From the NCBI RefSeq assembly GCF_030252345.1, contig NZ_CP126980.1, positions 8,255,501 through 8,319,500 on the forward strand: a DNA stretch of 64,000 bases, in the 5' to 3' direction. A model generated the notes under the pieces. The model ran no database searches, was not told where the DNA came from, and was given only the letters and a program-made list of their open reading frames with translations. Both the position numbers and the translations under genes were made by a program. The DNA is from Actinoplanes oblitus. GTDB taxonomy: Bacteria > Actinomycetota > Actinomycetes > Mycobacteriales > Micromonosporaceae. Shown one piece after another: positions 32,649 through 40,156 of the stretch (position 1 is its first letter; each line of letters opens with the position of its first letter).

Positions 32649-34115
32649 ATGGACGATCCACGTGCCCTGCGACTCTTCGGCGACAGCACGGTAGCCCCGG
32701 GCGACCTCGCTCTCAGCCCGTTCCGCGTCGACCGGGACCGGATCGTCAGCTCACCCTTCTTCGCCCGCCTCGCCGGGGTCACCCAGGTGATCAGCCCCGG
32801 CGGGGCCGGCCTGCTGGTGCACAACCGGCTGACCCACAGTCTCAAGGTGGCCCAGGTGGCCCGGGCGATCGCCGAGCGGACCCAGGCCCGGGACGCCGAC
32901 CTGGCGGAGAAGCTGGGCGGCTGCGACCCGGACGTGGTGGAGGCCGCCGCGCTCGCCCACGACCTGGGGCACCCGCCGTTCGGGCACCTCGGTGAGCGGG
33001 TGCTGGACCGGCTGGCCCGGCAGCGGCTCGGGCTGCGGGACGGGTTCGAGGGGAACGCGCAGTCGTACCGGATCGTCACCAGCACCGAGATCCGCGGGCA
33101 GGCCACCATCGGGCTGAACCTGACCAACGCCACCCGGGCGGCGATCCTGAAGTACCCGTGGACCCGGCACGGGCATCCGGAGCCGCACCCGCGGTTCATG
33201 GATCCGCCGCCGCGCGGGGCGGCGCCGCACGCCGACGATCCGGACGGCGGGTCGGCGAAGTTCTCCGCGTACTCCACCGAGATCAACGACGTGCGGGCGG
33301 CGCGGGCGCCGTTCGCCGGGCGGGTCGCCGACTGGCAGCAGACCGTCGAGGCCTCGGTGATGGACACCGCCGACGACATCGCCTACGCGATCCACGACCT
33401 GGAGGACGTGCACCGGGTCGGGGTGCTGCAGCAGGGTGCGGTCGCCACCGAGCTGATGGCCTGGCAGCGGTGGGGCACCGCGACCGATCTGAAACGGTCC
33501 GGCGGCGCCATCGAGTCGCTGCGGCGCAGCCTGCACCGCAAGGAGGGCTGGATCGCCGACGACGACGCCTTCGCCGACGCGGTCGAGCTGGTCCGGGCCG
33601 AGCTGGTGGACGGGTTGCTGGCGCAGCCGTTCGACGGCTCGGTGGCGGCCGAGGCGCGGGTCGCGGCGTTCTCGGCGACCTGGACCCAGCGGCTGGTCGA
33701 CTCGGTGGTGCTGACCGAGCAGGCGGCGGTCCGCAGCGGGCACGCGCAGCTGTCCGTGGCGCAGTGGCACGAGGTGCAGGTCCTCAAGTTCGTGCAGAAC
33801 CGGTTCGTGCTGGCCCGGCCGGATCTGGCGCTGCACCAGCGTGGGCAGGCCCGGTTGCTGGCCTCGCTGGTGGAGGCGCTGCTGGCCTGGCTGACCGACC
33901 CGGACGAGGAGAACCGGCTGCCGCGCCGGCTGCGCGACCTGGTCGAGCTGGCCGAGGCCGAGCTGCCCGAGGGCACCCCGGAGCGGATCGGCCGGGCCCG
34001 CGGGCGCGCGGTGATCGACTTCGTGGCCGGGCTGACGGACGGGCAGGCGGTCGGCCTGATGGAGGCGCTCTCCGGCCGGTCCCGGCAGCTCTGGACGGAC
34101 GCGTTCGTCCTCTAG
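32649..34115 (+). CDS. dgt: Deoxyguanosinetriphosphate triphosphohydrolase-like protein
   Basis: 488 residues of the HD phosphohydrolase superfamily. Metal ligands are in NRLTHSLKVAQVA, AALAHDLGHPPFGH (the HD pair and third His) and later in VMDTADDIAYAIHDLED. FEGNAQSYRIVT is a dGTPase hallmark. The enzyme removes triphosphate from dNTPs and so adjusts the nucleotide pool. The ATG at 32649 is favoured over a TTG at 32640; neither has a strong ribosome binding site. It follows the LURP-one-like gene closely and may be cotranscribed. Confidence 0.92.
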   Translation: MDDPRALRLFGDSTVAPGDLALSPFRVDRDRIVSSPFFARLAGVTQVISPGGAGLLVHNRLTHSLKVAQVARAIAERTQARDADLAEKLGGCDPDVVEAAALAHDLGHPPFGHLGERVLDRLARQRLGLRDGFEGNAQSYRIVTSTEIRGQATIGLNLTNATRAAILKYPWTRHGHPEPHPRFMDPPPRGAAPHADDPDGGSAKFSAYSTEINDVRAARAPFAGRVADWQQTVEASVMDTADDIAYAIHDLEDVHRVGVLQQGAVATELMAWQRWGTATDLKRSGGAIESLRRSLHRKEGWIADDDAFADAVELVRAELVDGLLAQPFDGSVAAEARVAAFSATWTQRLVDSVVLTEQAAVRSGHAQLSVAQWHEVQVLKFVQNRFVLARPDLALHQRGQARLLASLVEALLAWLTDPDEENRLPRRLRDLVELAEAELPEGTPERIGRARGRAVIDFVAGLTDGQAVGLMEALSGRSRQLWTDAFVL

Positions 34116-34119
34116 GCGC

Positions 34120-34749
34120 CTATGTCCGGCCGGCCTTCTTGATCCGGGAGCGCAGCACCCGGGTGGCGAGCGGGCCCAGCTCGTCCATCACCTCGACCAG
34201 CACGGCCAGCTGGTCGATGGCGTCCATCGCCCGCCGGCCGCCGGCCGGGTCGATGCCCTCGAACAGCTCCAGCCCGACGAACGCCGACGAGATCGCCTGT
34301 GCCAGCCCGGGCACGTCGGCGACCTCGGCGATCGGCGAGCCGGCCAGCACCCGGCGCAGCACGGTCTCGATCTCGTCGGTCCAGAGCTGGAAGGTGGCCC
34401 GGATCGGCTCGGCCAGCCGCTCGTTGCTCTGCGCCGCGGCCAGGGTCTGCGCCAGCACCGACACGTTGCCCTGGGCCAGCTCGGCGGCGTGCAGCTCGCG
34501 GCCCACCTGGAGCAGCTCGCGCAGCGAGGTGACGGCGGCGAACCGGTCCGAGTAGTGCGCCACCCGCTGCTCGGTGGCCTGCCGGCAGGCCGCGCCGACC
34601 AGCTCGTCGACCGAGCCGTAGTGGTAGAAGACGAGCGCCTGGTTGACCCCGGCCGCGGCGGCGATGGTCCGCGCCGAGGTGCCTGTCACGCCGTGGTCGC
34701 GCAGGGCGTCCAGGGCCCCGTCCAGCAGGCGTTGCTTGGTGTCGCTCAC
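34120..34749 (-). CDS. TetR-family repressor
   Basis: 209 residues. The N-terminal helix-turn-helix is SDTKQRLLDGALDALRDHG, TSARTIAAAAGVNQALVFYH and the usual YGSVDELVGAA. The C-terminal ~150 residues are the ligand and dimer domain. The GTG at 34749 has GGAGG upstream and overlaps the stop of the ICMT-DCC gene (GTGA), so the repressor is the last gene of a three-gene operon. Two palindromes before the operon are its probable operators, giving autorepression. It is convergent with dgt, four bases between stops. Confidence 0.92.
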   Translation of the reverse strand: MSDTKQRLLDGALDALRDHGVTGTSARTIAAAAGVNQALVFYHYGSVDELVGAACRQATEQRVAHYSDRFAAVTSLRELLQVGRELHAAELAQGNVSVLAQTLAAAQSNERLAEPIRATFQLWTDEIETVLRRVLAGSPIAEVADVPGLAQAISSAFVGLELFEGIDPAGGRRAMDAIDQLAVLVEVMDELGPLATRVLRSRIKKAGRT

Positions 34750-35990
34750 CGTTGTCCTCCGGCGGGGTGGGGTGGGGCGATCTGGGCGTCGGTGATCAGC
34801 TGGGCGAGCCGGTCCACCGCGGGGAGGCGGAGGAACCAGCCGAGGTACGCCCAGCCGATGCCGAGATGATCGAACGCGGACGCGACTGCCGCCACCCCCG
34901 TAGCGGAGTATCCGTCGGCCGCCGCGTACCTCGCCCGCCACAGGGTGGTCGGGTGGGTCGCGGCGGGCACGAGATCCAACCGTACGGGCGAGCGGGCCGC
35001 CACGAAGTCCCGGGTCGCCGCGCACGGGCCGCAGTCGTCGTCCAGCCAGATCCGGGCCGGCGCGAGCGCCGGGTAGGGCCGGGCCCGGGGCAGCCAGTCG
35101 CGCACCCGGCGGCGGTAGGCGAGCCAGCCGTCGCCGTGGCGGGCGCCCAGGTCACCGCGCTCGTGCGGGGCGGCCACGCCGGCCGAGAAGGCGACCGCGC
35201 CCAGCGTGGCGGCGGTCAGCGCCAGGCTGCGCGTGGCGGCGGCCAGCAGGGCGAGCTCGGCGACCATGCTGAGCTGCATCGGGTTGGCGACGTACGCGTA
35301 CGGCCCGGTGGTGACCAGCCGGCGCGGCGGGTCCCAGGGGAACGGGGTGCCACCGCCGCGAACCGCGAACTCGCGGACCGCCGCCACCGCCGGCAGCCCC
35401 AGCAGCGCCGCGACCTGGACGAGCAGGGCGAGCGGGGTGCCGGACAGGCGCGACCAGGAACCGTCGCCGAGGGTGAAGACGGCTGTCGGCAGCAGCCAGA
35501 GGATCAACCCGGTGAACACGATCATCTGGAGCACCACCCGGCGGTACAGGTGACGGTCGGCGGCGGTCCAGCGGCCGAGCAGCTGGGCCGGGAGGGCGAC
35601 GGCGACCAGGCCGAGCAGCTCGCCGCGCAGCCACTGCGGGCCGAGGGTGAGCAGCGGCTCGAGGCGGGGCATCGCCAGCAGGTCGAGCCAGAGCAGCAGG
35701 GCGAGCGTGGCCGGCAGCCGCAGGTGGCGGCGGAGCAGGACGGGGATCGGCCCCCAGAGGGCGGCCCAGCCCAGCCACAGGTCGATCGGCATGCCCCGGT
35801 AGGCGCCGTCGACCGGGGCGAACTCCCACCAGCCGCCGGCCCGGGCGAGCTCGTGCAGGGCGGCGACGCCGGTGACGGCGGCCAGGAAGGCGAGGAAGGC
35901 GCCGGCCCGGTCGCGACGCTCCGACCCCGCCCCGGCCGCGAGCAGGGCGGCGGCGGGCAGCAGCAGGGACAGGTAGCGGACGAGGGTCAT
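34746..35990 (-). CDS. Multi-span ICMT-like protein fused to a DCC1 (DUF393) thiol domain
   Basis: 414 residues. The first ~290 residues have about eight hydrophobic helices and end in the isoprenylcysteine-methyltransferase-like segment TTGPYAYVANPMQLSMVAEL with a later RGDLGARHGDGWLAYRRRV. The last ~110 residues match the DCC family: IWLDDDCGPCAATRDFVAA supplies the CxxC-type pair (DCGPC), followed by YSATGVAAVASAFDHLG and IGWAYLGWFLRLP. A membrane methyltransferase joined to a putative disulfide domain is unusual. It overlaps both neighbours by four bases (ATGA upstream, GTGA downstream), so the three proteins are probably made together. Confidence 0.8.
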   Translation of the reverse strand: MTLVRYLSLLLPAAALLAAGAGSERRDRAGAFLAFLAAVTGVAALHELARAGGWWEFAPVDGAYRGMPIDLWLGWAALWGPIPVLLRRHLRLPATLALLLWLDLLAMPRLEPLLTLGPQWLRGELLGLVAVALPAQLLGRWTAADRHLYRRVVLQMIVFTGLILWLLPTAVFTLGDGSWSRLSGTPLALLVQVAALLGLPAVAAVREFAVRGGGTPFPWDPPRRLVTTGPYAYVANPMQLSMVAELALLAAATRSLALTAATLGAVAFSAGVAAPHERGDLGARHGDGWLAYRRRVRDWLPRARPYPALAPARIWLDDDCGPCAATRDFVAARSPVRLDLVPAATHPTTLWRARYAAADGYSATGVAAVASAFDHLGIGWAYLGWFLRLPAVDRLAQLITDAQIAPPHPAGGQR

Positions 35991-36868
35991 CGCAGCGCGA
36001 GCATGTCGAGGACGTGACCGGCGCCGGCGTGCATCAGGCCGTCCTGCAGCGGCCCGAAGTACCACGACGGGTCGAGCCCGCGCCGGTAGTCGACGCGCAG
36101 CGTGACGGCCGTCCCGCCGGGCACGGTGTGCCAGCTGAGCGTGGCGTCCCGCATGCCCACCCAGCGGTGGGTGATCGAGCTGTCCTCGACCACCGTCCAG
36201 CTCACCCTGGCCGGGCCGGCGTCCCGGACCTCGGTCACGATCTCCCCGCCGGGGCCGTGCGAGCTGCCGTGGTAGACGAACGTCCAGCGGTCGCCCGGGG
36301 TCAGGCCGGCGCCGTGCACGTGCTGCGGCATCGGCACGCCGAGCAGCCGCAGCGGCAGCGACCGGGTGCCGGTCGGCTGCGGTCCGGCCGCCAGCGTCGC
36401 CCGCACTTGTTCCGGGCCGAGCGCGACCACCCGGGTGACCTCGACCGACTGGTCCGGATGCACGCGCCAGTCGGCGGTGGTGCCCTCGGCGCCGCCGGCC
36501 AGCAGCAGCGGCAGCGGCAGGAGCGCGAGGGCGGACCGGCCGCCGCGGCGGGCCAGCCGGACCAGGGCGGTCACCGCGTGCGCGACCAGGTAGACCAGCG
36601 GCGCGGCGAGGAGCACGCAGATCGCGCCCTCGTGCAGGACCACGGCGGCCAGCAGCAGGGCGATGGTGGTCAGCCGGAACACCCGCCCGTGCGTGGACCG
36701 GCCGGAGCTGAGGGCCAGCCCGGCGGCGAGCACCGCCGGGAGCGCGACGAAGAAGAGCGCGCTGTCGGCCCGGCCGGTCGTCACGGCGACGGCGAAGCTG
36801 GCCACCCCGACGACGGCGACCAGTCCGGCCAGGAACAGGTTGGCCGGCTGGACTTCTCTGATCTTCAC
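35987..36868 (-). CDS. Membrane protein with SRPBCC-like C-terminal domain
   Basis: 293 residues. Four or five hydrophobic helices (about 10-140) precede a soluble domain. This runs from SVEVTRVVALGPEQVRA through GDRWTFVYHGSSHGPGG, VSWTVVEDSSITHRWVGM and TAVTLRVDYRRGL, the alternating pattern of polyketide-cyclase/SRPBCC folds. Such domains bind hydrophobic ligands. The GTG at 36868 is supported by GGGAGG; upstream frame sequence crosses the operators and is rejected. First gene of the TetR operon. Confidence 0.75.
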   Translation of the reverse strand: MKIREVQPANLFLAGLVAVVGVASFAVAVTTGRADSALFFVALPAVLAAGLALSSGRSTHGRVFRLTTIALLLAAVVLHEGAICVLLAAPLVYLVAHAVTALVRLARRGGRSALALLPLPLLLAGGAEGTTADWRVHPDQSVEVTRVVALGPEQVRATLAAGPQPTGTRSLPLRLLGVPMPQHVHGAGLTPGDRWTFVYHGSSHGPGGEIVTEVRDAGPARVSWTVVEDSSITHRWVGMRDATLSWHTVPGGTAVTLRVDYRRGLDPSWYFGPLQDGLMHAGAGHVLDMLALR

Positions 36869-36902
36869 GCTGTTCCTCCCAGGTAACGGAGCGATCGCCC
36901 CC

Positions 36903-36954
36903 CGTTTGAGCGACCGCTCAAACGTACGGTAGACGGATTTGAGCGATCGCTCAA
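36903..36954. promoter_or_regulatory. Two palindromic TetR-type operators
   Basis: The first site (36903-36924) is CGTTTGAGCG, AC, CGCTCAAACG: ten perfectly paired bases on each arm. The second (36939-36954) is TTGAGCGATCGCTCAA, a perfect 16-bp palindrome with the same half-site. Centres are 33 bp apart, about three helical turns. They lie 35-86 bp upstream of the GTG of the SRPBCC gene, where a repressor would block the promoter. The TetR gene at the end of the same operon is the obvious binder. They are also within about 80-130 bp of the divergent gene at 37036. Confidence 0.85.
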
Positions 36955-37035
36955 GTCGCGCTGTCGAGGCGTCATTGGCCACTTACGCGATTGCGGTGTA
37001 AGCATGTAATCAAGGCAATGACCGAGGAGGTCGTC

Positions 37036-37590
37036 ATGCGCTTTCGTCCCGCCCCGCCCGGGGCACGCACCGAGCCGCCGCCCGCCGACGACGCCGCCGC
37101 CGCCTGGGTGACCGGAGCGGTGCCGGACGGGTGGTTCACCGAGCCGCCCGAGGTCGTGGTGGACCGCGACGAGATCATCATCTGGGGCCGGCTGCCCGAG
37201 CCGGACCTGCCGGCCGAGGCCACCGACGCGGACCGGGCCACCGCGCACGCCGGGCGGATCGCCCAGTTCCGGGCGAACACCCGGGACGACCGGATCCGGA
37301 TCGCCCACCAGGTCGAGCACCGCTACCAGCGCAAGGTCGCCTGGGGTGCGCGCTGCGGCGACGCGTCGGAGCTGTGGACGCACCTGGCCGCCCCGGTGAT
37401 GACCCGGCTGCGCCAGCCCGAGCGCCAGGTGCTGGACACCCTGGTGGACGCCGGCGTGGCCCGTTCCCGGTCGGACGCGCTGGCCTGGTGCGTCCGGTTG
37501 GTCGGGCAGCACACCGAGGAGTGGCTGGCCGACCTGCGCACCGCCATGACGAAGGTGGACGAGCTGCGGAAGCAGGGCCCATTAGGGTGA
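37036..37590 (+). CDS. Conserved hypothetical protein with RHH-like C terminus
   Basis: 184 residues from an ATG with GAGGAGG five bases upstream; two earlier ATGs in frame lack such a site. The N terminus is Pro/Ala-rich, the centre has PDGWFTEPPEVVVDRDEIIIWG, and the C terminus (VLDTLVDAGVARSRSDALAWCV) resembles a ribbon-helix-helix end where residues after a strand define two helices. No function is known to me. It diverges from the TetR operon and may share its operators. The HipA-like gene follows after 4 bp. Confidence 0.7.
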   Translation: MRFRPAPPGARTEPPPADDAAAAWVTGAVPDGWFTEPPEVVVDRDEIIIWGRLPEPDLPAEATDADRATAHAGRIAQFRANTRDDRIRIAHQVEHRYQRKVAWGARCGDASELWTHLAAPVMTRLRQPERQVLDTLVDAGVARSRSDALAWCVRLVGQHTEEWLADLRTAMTKVDELRKQGPLG

Positions 37591-37594
37591 TCAC

Positions 37595-38317
37595 GTGCTA
37601 TCCGAGGTCACCGCGATCCGTTACGTCACCCCGCTGAGGGAGGGCGGCTCACTTCCCGGGGTCGTCGAGGCCGACGACCTCGGGACGTACGTGGTCAAGT
37701 TCCGGGGCGCCGGCCAGGGCCCGAAAGCCCTGGTCGCCGAGGTGATCGCCGGAGAGCTGGCGCGCCGCCTCGGCCTGCCGGTGCCGGAGCTGGCCCGGGT
37801 CGAGCTGGACCCGGTGGTGGCCCGCGCCGAGCCGGACGAGGAGGTCCAGGAGCTGATCAAGGCGAGCGCCGGCGGCAACCTGGGGATGGACTTCCTGCCC
37901 GGCGCCCTGGGCTACGACCCGAACGCGCACCCGGTCGAGGCCGGCCTGGCCAGCCGGGTGCTCGCCTTCGACGCCTTCGTGGAGAACGTGGACCGCAGCT
38001 GGCGCAATCCCAACCTGCTGATCTGGCACGGCGGGCTGTGGCTGATCGACCACGGCGCCACGCTGTACTTCCACCACAACTGGGCGCGGGCGGAGAGCGT
38101 GGTGCACCGGCCGTACCGATGGGACGACCACGTGCTCGAGCCGTACGCCACCGAACTCGCCACCGAGGGCCCGGCGCTGGCCGCCCGGATCACGCCGGAG
38201 CTGCTCGCCGAGGTGGTCGCGCTGGTCCCGGCGGACTGGCTGGACGACGGCGACCGGGACGCGTACCAGCGGCATCTCGCGGCCCGCGCCGCCCGGCCGG
38301 AGGCGTGGCTGCCATGA
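37595..38317 (+). CDS. HipA-like kinase-fold protein
   Basis: 240 residues. Features of the HipA-like domain family are visible: YVVKFRGAGQGPKALVAEVI with the nucleotide Lys, ELARRLGLPVPELARVEL, LAFDAFVENVDRSWRNPNLL (catalytic-loop DR..NPN) and WLIDHGATLYFHHNW (metal-binding IDHG). It is far shorter than HipA toxin (~440). It starts with GTG and overlaps the DUF3037 gene by four bases. The HipA-like/DUF3037 pairing recurs in bacteria; its role is not established. No HipB-type antitoxin is adjacent. Confidence 0.85.
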   Translation: MLSEVTAIRYVTPLREGGSLPGVVEADDLGTYVVKFRGAGQGPKALVAEVIAGELARRLGLPVPELARVELDPVVARAEPDEEVQELIKASAGGNLGMDFLPGALGYDPNAHPVEAGLASRVLAFDAFVENVDRSWRNPNLLIWHGGLWLIDHGATLYFHHNWARAESVVHRPYRWDDHVLEPYATELATEGPALAARITPELLAEVVALVPADWLDDGDRDAYQRHLAARAARPEAWLP

Positions 38318-38685
38318 CCCGGACCCCTTACGAGTACGCGCTGGTCCAGGCCATGCCCCGGATCGAGCGTGGCGAGCTGATCAACGTCGGGGTGCTGCTC
38401 TACTGCCAGCGCCACGACTTCCTGGCCGCCCGTACCCACCTCGACGAGGCCCGGCTGCTGGCCCTGGACCCGGCGGCCGACGTGCCGGCGGTGCGGGCCG
38501 CCCTGGACTCCTGGACGGCGACCTGCCGGGGCGGCGGCGCGGCGGCCGGGATGAAGCTGGGCGAGCGCTTCCGCTGGCTGGTCGCCCCGCGCAGCACCGT
38601 CCTGCGGGCCGGCCCGGTCCACATGGGGCTGGCCGCGGATCCCGCCGCCGAGCTGGAAAGGCTTGTCGAACTGCTGGTCCGCTGA
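38314..38685 (+). CDS. DUF3037 protein
   Basis: 123 residues matching the DUF3037 plan: YEYALVQAMPRIERGELINVGVLLYC near the N terminus, a Leu/Asp-rich centre, and RFRWLVAPRSTVLRAGPVHMGL near the C terminus. Starts with ATGA overlapping the HipA-like stop, so it is the second gene of a coupled pair. Its function is unknown, and it is plausibly a partner of the kinase-like protein. Confidence 0.85.
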   Translation: MTRTPYEYALVQAMPRIERGELINVGVLLYCQRHDFLAARTHLDEARLLALDPAADVPAVRAALDSWTATCRGGGAAAGMKLGERFRWLVAPRSTVLRAGPVHMGLAADPAAELERLVELLVR

Positions 38686-38719
38686 TACAAACCTCCGACC
38701 ACGAGGTTGCGAGGTTGCC

Positions 38720-38875
38720 ATGGACAAGATGGAGCAGAACACCGCGAAGCGGGCGGACCGGCCGGTCCTGCTGGGCGTCGGGCGCGGGCTGCTGCCGCGG
38801 CAACGGTCAGCGCGGGTCCAGCCGGTAGCGGACGCCGCGCGGCGCGACACCGAGGGCGCTCGCACCGAGGCGTAG
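38720..38875 (+). CDS. Possible 51-residue protein
   Basis: An ATG at 38720 with GAGG five bases upstream opens a 51-codon frame (MDKMEQNTAKRADRPVLLGV...) that is basic and hydrophilic. No family recognised. It lies alone between the DUF3037 gene and the DNA ligase gene. The start context is good but codon evidence is weak. Confidence 0.3.
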   Translation: MDKMEQNTAKRADRPVLLGVGRGLLPRQRSARVQPVADAARRDTEGARTEA

Positions 38876-39030
38876 CCCGGCATCCTCGGCATACCGGACA
38901 GCCGGCCCGGCGCCGGCGCGGCGCCGGACGAACCCGTCTGTCGAGTGTGGTCCGGGCCATCGATGACCTGGTCCGTGCCCGGGGCCGGGTAACGGGCCTC
39001 GCCCGGCCGATTTTCCGGCAGACTGGGCGG

Positions 39031-40098
39031 ATGCAGCTGCCGATCCAGCATCCGGTCAAGCCGATGCTCGCCAAACCCGTCGCGGAGATCCCGGCCGGCC
39101 AGATCTACGAGCCGAAATGGGACGGCTTCCGGTCGATCGTCTTCCGGGACGGCGACGAGGTGGAGATCGGCAGTCGCAACGAGAAGCCGATGACGCGGTA
39201 CTTCCCCGAGGTGGTCGAGGCGGTGCTGGCCAACTTCCCGGAGCGGGCGGTGATCGACGGGGAGGTGATCGTCGCCGACACCGAGCGCAACACCCTGGAC
39301 TTCGAGGCGCTCCAGCAGCGGATCCACCCCGCGGCCAGCCGGGTCAAGCTGCTCGCCGAGCAGACCCCCGCCGCGTTCGTCGCCTTCGACCTGCTGGCGC
39401 TCGGTGACGAGGATCTCACCGAGCTGCCCTTCGAGCAGCGGCGGGACCGGTTGCGGCAGGCGCTGGCCCAGGCGAAGGCTCCGGTGTACGTCACTCCGGC
39501 CACCGACGACCTGGAGACCGCCCGGCGGTGGTTCGCCCAGTTCGAGGGCGCCGGGCTGGACGGGCTGATCGCCAAGCCGCGCGATCTGACCTACCAGCCG
39601 GACAAGCGGGTGATGTTCAAGGTCAAGCACAAGCGGACGGCGGACTGCGTGGTGGCCGGCTACCGGGTGCACAAGTCCGCGGAGAACCGGATCGGCTCGC
39701 TGCTGCTCGGCCTCTACGACGAGCGGGACGTGCTGGTCTCGGTCGGGGTGATCGGCGCGTTCCCGGTGCAGGTGCGCGAGCAGCTGTTCGAGGAACTGCA
39801 GCCGCTGGTCACCGGCTTCGAGGGGCACCCGTGGGACTGGGCGGCGCACCTGCAGGGCGAGCGCACCCCGCGGAAGAACGAGGTGAGCCGGTGGAACAAC
39901 GGCAAGGACCTGTCGTTCACCCCGCTGCGCCCGGAACGGGTGGTCGAGGTCCGCTACGACTACATGGAGGGCCTCCGGTTCCGGCACACCGCCCAGTTCG
40001 AGCGCTGGCGGCCCGACCGGGAGCCGCGGACCTGCACCTACGACCAGCTGGAGCGGCCGGTGCGGTTCGATCTGGCCGAGGTGCTCACCAGCCGCTGA
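39031..40098 (+). CDS. ligC: ATP-dependent DNA ligase (LigC-type)
   Basis: 355 residues. The nucleotidyl-transferase motif EPKWDGFRSIVF (KxDGxR) lies near residue 28, followed by RYFPEVVEAVLANFP, DGEVIV, FVAFDLLAL, GLDGLIAKP and MFKVKHKRTADCVVAGY (motifs III-V). A C-terminal OB domain closes with WRPDREPRTCTYDQLE. This two-domain plan fits LigC rather than LigD or the replicative LigA. Known roles are in non-homologous end joining back-up and base excision repair. A stand-alone LigD-type polymerase is 4.4 kb downstream. Start ATG; the frame is open upstream but not protein-like. Confidence 0.92.
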   Translation: MQLPIQHPVKPMLAKPVAEIPAGQIYEPKWDGFRSIVFRDGDEVEIGSRNEKPMTRYFPEVVEAVLANFPERAVIDGEVIVADTERNTLDFEALQQRIHPAASRVKLLAEQTPAAFVAFDLLALGDEDLTELPFEQRRDRLRQALAQAKAPVYVTPATDDLETARRWFAQFEGAGLDGLIAKPRDLTYQPDKRVMFKVKHKRTADCVVAGYRVHKSAENRIGSLLLGLYDERDVLVSVGVIGAFPVQVREQLFEELQPLVTGFEGHPWDWAAHLQGERTPRKNEVSRWNNGKDLSFTPLRPERVVEVRYDYMEGLRFRHTAQFERWRPDREPRTCTYDQLERPVRFDLAEVLTSR

Positions 40099-40156
40099 GC
40101 GGTGGTGCCGGAGGCACCGGCTAGCCTGGGTGCCCTGCCGTCGAAAGGTCCGAGCC

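Noticed and set aside
30662..33379. 905-codon minus-strand frame over the MBL, LURP-one-like and dGTPase genes
   Set aside because: It is antisense or out of frame to three well-supported genes.
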